From: Dillenia suffruticosa
Taxonomy: Eukaryota; Streptophyta; Magnoliopsida; Dilleniales; Dilleniaceae
Direction: 5' to 3'
Assembly: GCA_033439265.1 (NCBI GenBank)
Contig: JAVTVX010000030.1
Location: 8,691,774-8,755,773, forward strand
DNA length: 64,000 nt
Shown here: positions 62,132 through 64,000 of the stretch, one piece after another
Layout of the letters: each line of letters opens with the position of its first letter
Position numbering within the stretch: the stretch's first letter is position 1
Position numbers and translations under genes: made by a program
Notes under the pieces: generated by a model
Database searches by the model: none
Told to the model about the DNA's origin: nothing
What the model saw: only the letters and a program-made list of their open reading frames with translations

Positions 62132-62480
62132 GGCTTAAACAAACTAGGACTCTATTTTCCCCACTAAAAGTGATTACAACAATTATTGTGAGGGTTCAAT
62201 ACTCACTTGAATGGGTTTACATAGCCGTTGTCAATAGAGAGCCAAATTTGTGATTTTGTAAAGTATTCAAAGGAAAAAATTAAATGAAATATCATTTAAA
62301 AGAATACTCTAAAATAATTCCCTAACATAAGATAGAATTGGTTCAGAATAACAAGTTGGAAACATGGGAAGGAGGACTAATTTTGGAATATTCAATTGAA
62401 TTGGTTTAGAAACATTACTTAACATGGATTAGAATATTGCAATATTATTCTGTTAACAACCCCTTTCAAATTCAACAACA
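62132..62480 (-). other. Upstream region of thionin-like copy 2
   Basis: Inverse match to 25115-25464 (see copy 1), so the duplication covered the promoter as well as the gene. Confidence 0.6.
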
Positions 62481-63800
62481 TATAGTAGCTGCCAATATTG
62501 AGTTTGGAAACCAAGTCTTAAAATTTTGTAGCGTGATTGCAATAAGAATAACAATTTACGAATTATACTTGCATTTTCCTCAAACAATATTATGAATAAA
62601 ATTATATGAAATATCAGTTTCAATTTAAAAAAGCTAAATTATTTTGCATTTATTGTATTAAAACAATATTAAGAGTAACAATATATAAATTGTACATACA
62701 TTTTCTTTGAATACATTCTTTGATGTATACAGACCTAATATTTCAAACAAATAGGGTTATAGAAAATAGGTACCAACGAGCACTTTCTACTGACAAAAGA
62801 AACTTTCCTATTGTCTGTCCAAAAAATCAAAAGAAAGCCAAATCATAACCTTCCCAAGAAATATTACCTAAAAAATTATTGTAGACACCTTCATAAATTG
62901 GTAACATGCGAATTTAATTATAAATTGGTAGAATGATTGCACTTTCTTATTCTTTAGAGGGAAAAAAGAGTCCAAAATTCTCAAGGTAGGATAGTCTAAA
63001 GTTACAAGGTAAGAGAGTAAGAGTTTTAAAGAGTCTATTCAAGTGGAATTAAAAAATCATATGCACTTCTAAATAAATGTGTGTATTGTGTAAAAATAAA
63101 GGTATGACGAAGAAGAAATGATTGAGCATCTGAAAAATACACCAAAAATTGCTGACCTTGTCCATGTTCTTGCAATAGAAATATGTGTTTATAGTTACAA
63201 ATAATTTTTAGTACAGAAAAAAGTTTTATAATGGTTTGCCATTTTTTACTATTTCCTTTGGTTGCATCATTTAAAAATTATAAAAGTTGTATAGATGATC
63301 GCTCAAATTCTCTCCCTATCTTAGTCATATGCCTTTTCTTTTATATTCATGGGCTCACTATGATAATAATGTACTAGACATAATTACTTTATTTGTATTG
63401 GTTCATCTATTTTTAGATTTTGTAGTATATGATATGTTGGACCAAATTTTGACGCACATTAATTAATTCAAAATGAATATTTGAATTTCATTTTTTTCCA
63501 CTTAATTCATAGTTTACATAAATAGCAATTCGGCACTTACATGTAACAAATTCCATGTCCGAAAAAAATTCAAATGTGTTCAAAACAAATAGAGAAAATT
63601 GTTGGAAACATATAATATCATTTATTTTAGCAGTTTGCAAAATACTGAAGAAAGTTGAAGTTAGAAACATATAAATTGTGTTCAAACTGGAAATTGTGAT
63701 GAAACCTTTTCAATTAATATAACTTGAAGTTGCTTTATCTCCTATTTAAACACATTAAAAATAATAAGATATATTCAAAGTTCAAGTTTTCAAACGTTGT
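62481..63800. other. AT-rich stretch, nothing recognised
   Basis: Only short AT-rich frames; no repeat family, splice pattern or domain could be supported. Confidence 0.4.
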
Positions 63801-64000
63801 TATGATGACACGGTATGCACACATTGCACCCCCTGGCTGAAGGGAAATAAACATTCAAATGCAGAAAGAAACGATATAATTAAATTAAAACTGCTACAAT
63901 TGGACTCATGAAAGTTTTGCTATCCGTGCGTGATAACACTGAAGGATTAAGTTGAAATAAAGAAAATGAATAAGTTTTTTCTTTTATGATAAATCTAGCA
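63801..64000 (-). repeat. S-family LTR end running off the right edge
   Basis: Collinear with 61163-61362 (CACACATTGCACCCCCTGGCT, GCGTGATAACAC, TCTTTTATGATAAATCT shared). About 18 bp outside the LTR are also alike, so the two may be one duplicated block. Confidence 0.6.

Noticed and set aside
1-64000. CRISPR arrays, bacterial operons, integrated prokaryotic or organellar DNA
   Set aside because: No regularly spaced identical repeats, no operon-like gene packing and no recognisable plastid or mitochondrial genes were seen.

Overview
The window looks like repeat-dominated nuclear DNA of a flowering plant, probably a dicot. It is AT-rich and contains no operons. It holds plant Ty3/gypsy chromoviruses primed by initiator-tRNA-Met (primer sites read GCTCTGATACCA on the + strand), an Athila-type gypsy element, Ty1/copia elements, CACTA-like DNA transposons, a LINE scrap and two broken copies of a plant thionin-like peptide gene. 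No intact host gene is supported. Apart from one copia gag that runs off the left edge, every coding region seen is broken by stops, frameshifts or deletions.

Left part (1-25114). The 5' end of a copia element (C1, minus strand) has an open gag (1-695), a CpG-rich leader, a perfect primer site and an LTR (1826 to about 2353). An unannotated stretch, a LINE endonuclease fragment and a partial CACTA-like repeat follow. Next come two complete, decayed Tekay-like gypsy elements, both on the minus strand and only 222 bp apart: E1 (5481-15123, target duplication CTTTA) and E2 (15346 to about 22997). A second CACTA-like repeat lies at 24101-25114.

Middle (25465-53640). A thionin-like pseudogene on the + strand is followed by a four-level nest. 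The host is a minus-strand copia element, C2 (LTRs 26738-27274 and from 53329). Its integrase was split by an Athila-type element (29496-50368, target duplication TAGGG). That element's left LTR was split by a solo LTR, S (30679-43774, target duplication TTAAA). S in turn was split by a Tekay-like gypsy element, E3 (30816-41434, flanks TATTT/TATTG). The Athila element has lost RT, RNase H and the integrase core. Beside its right LTR it carries an extra 853-bp copy of the copia sequence that flanks its left LTR, which suggests a repair or gene-conversion tract that crossed an LTR border.

Right part (53641-64000). A decayed S-family LTR fragment precedes a 4.88-kb non-autonomous CACTA-like element (55235-60114, target duplication ATA). 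Its two ends carry large subterminal repeats that mirror each other, and no transposase is visible. It sits in a region unusually dense in TTGAC/GTCAA motifs. A second thionin-like pseudogene follows on the minus strand, with promoter and intron homologous to the first copy but inverted about 36 kb away. An S-family LTR end lies beside it, and another such end runs off the right edge.

All domain calls come from reading translations by eye. No database search or alignment program was used, so clade names (Tekay, Athila) and the thionin-like call are family-level recognition.
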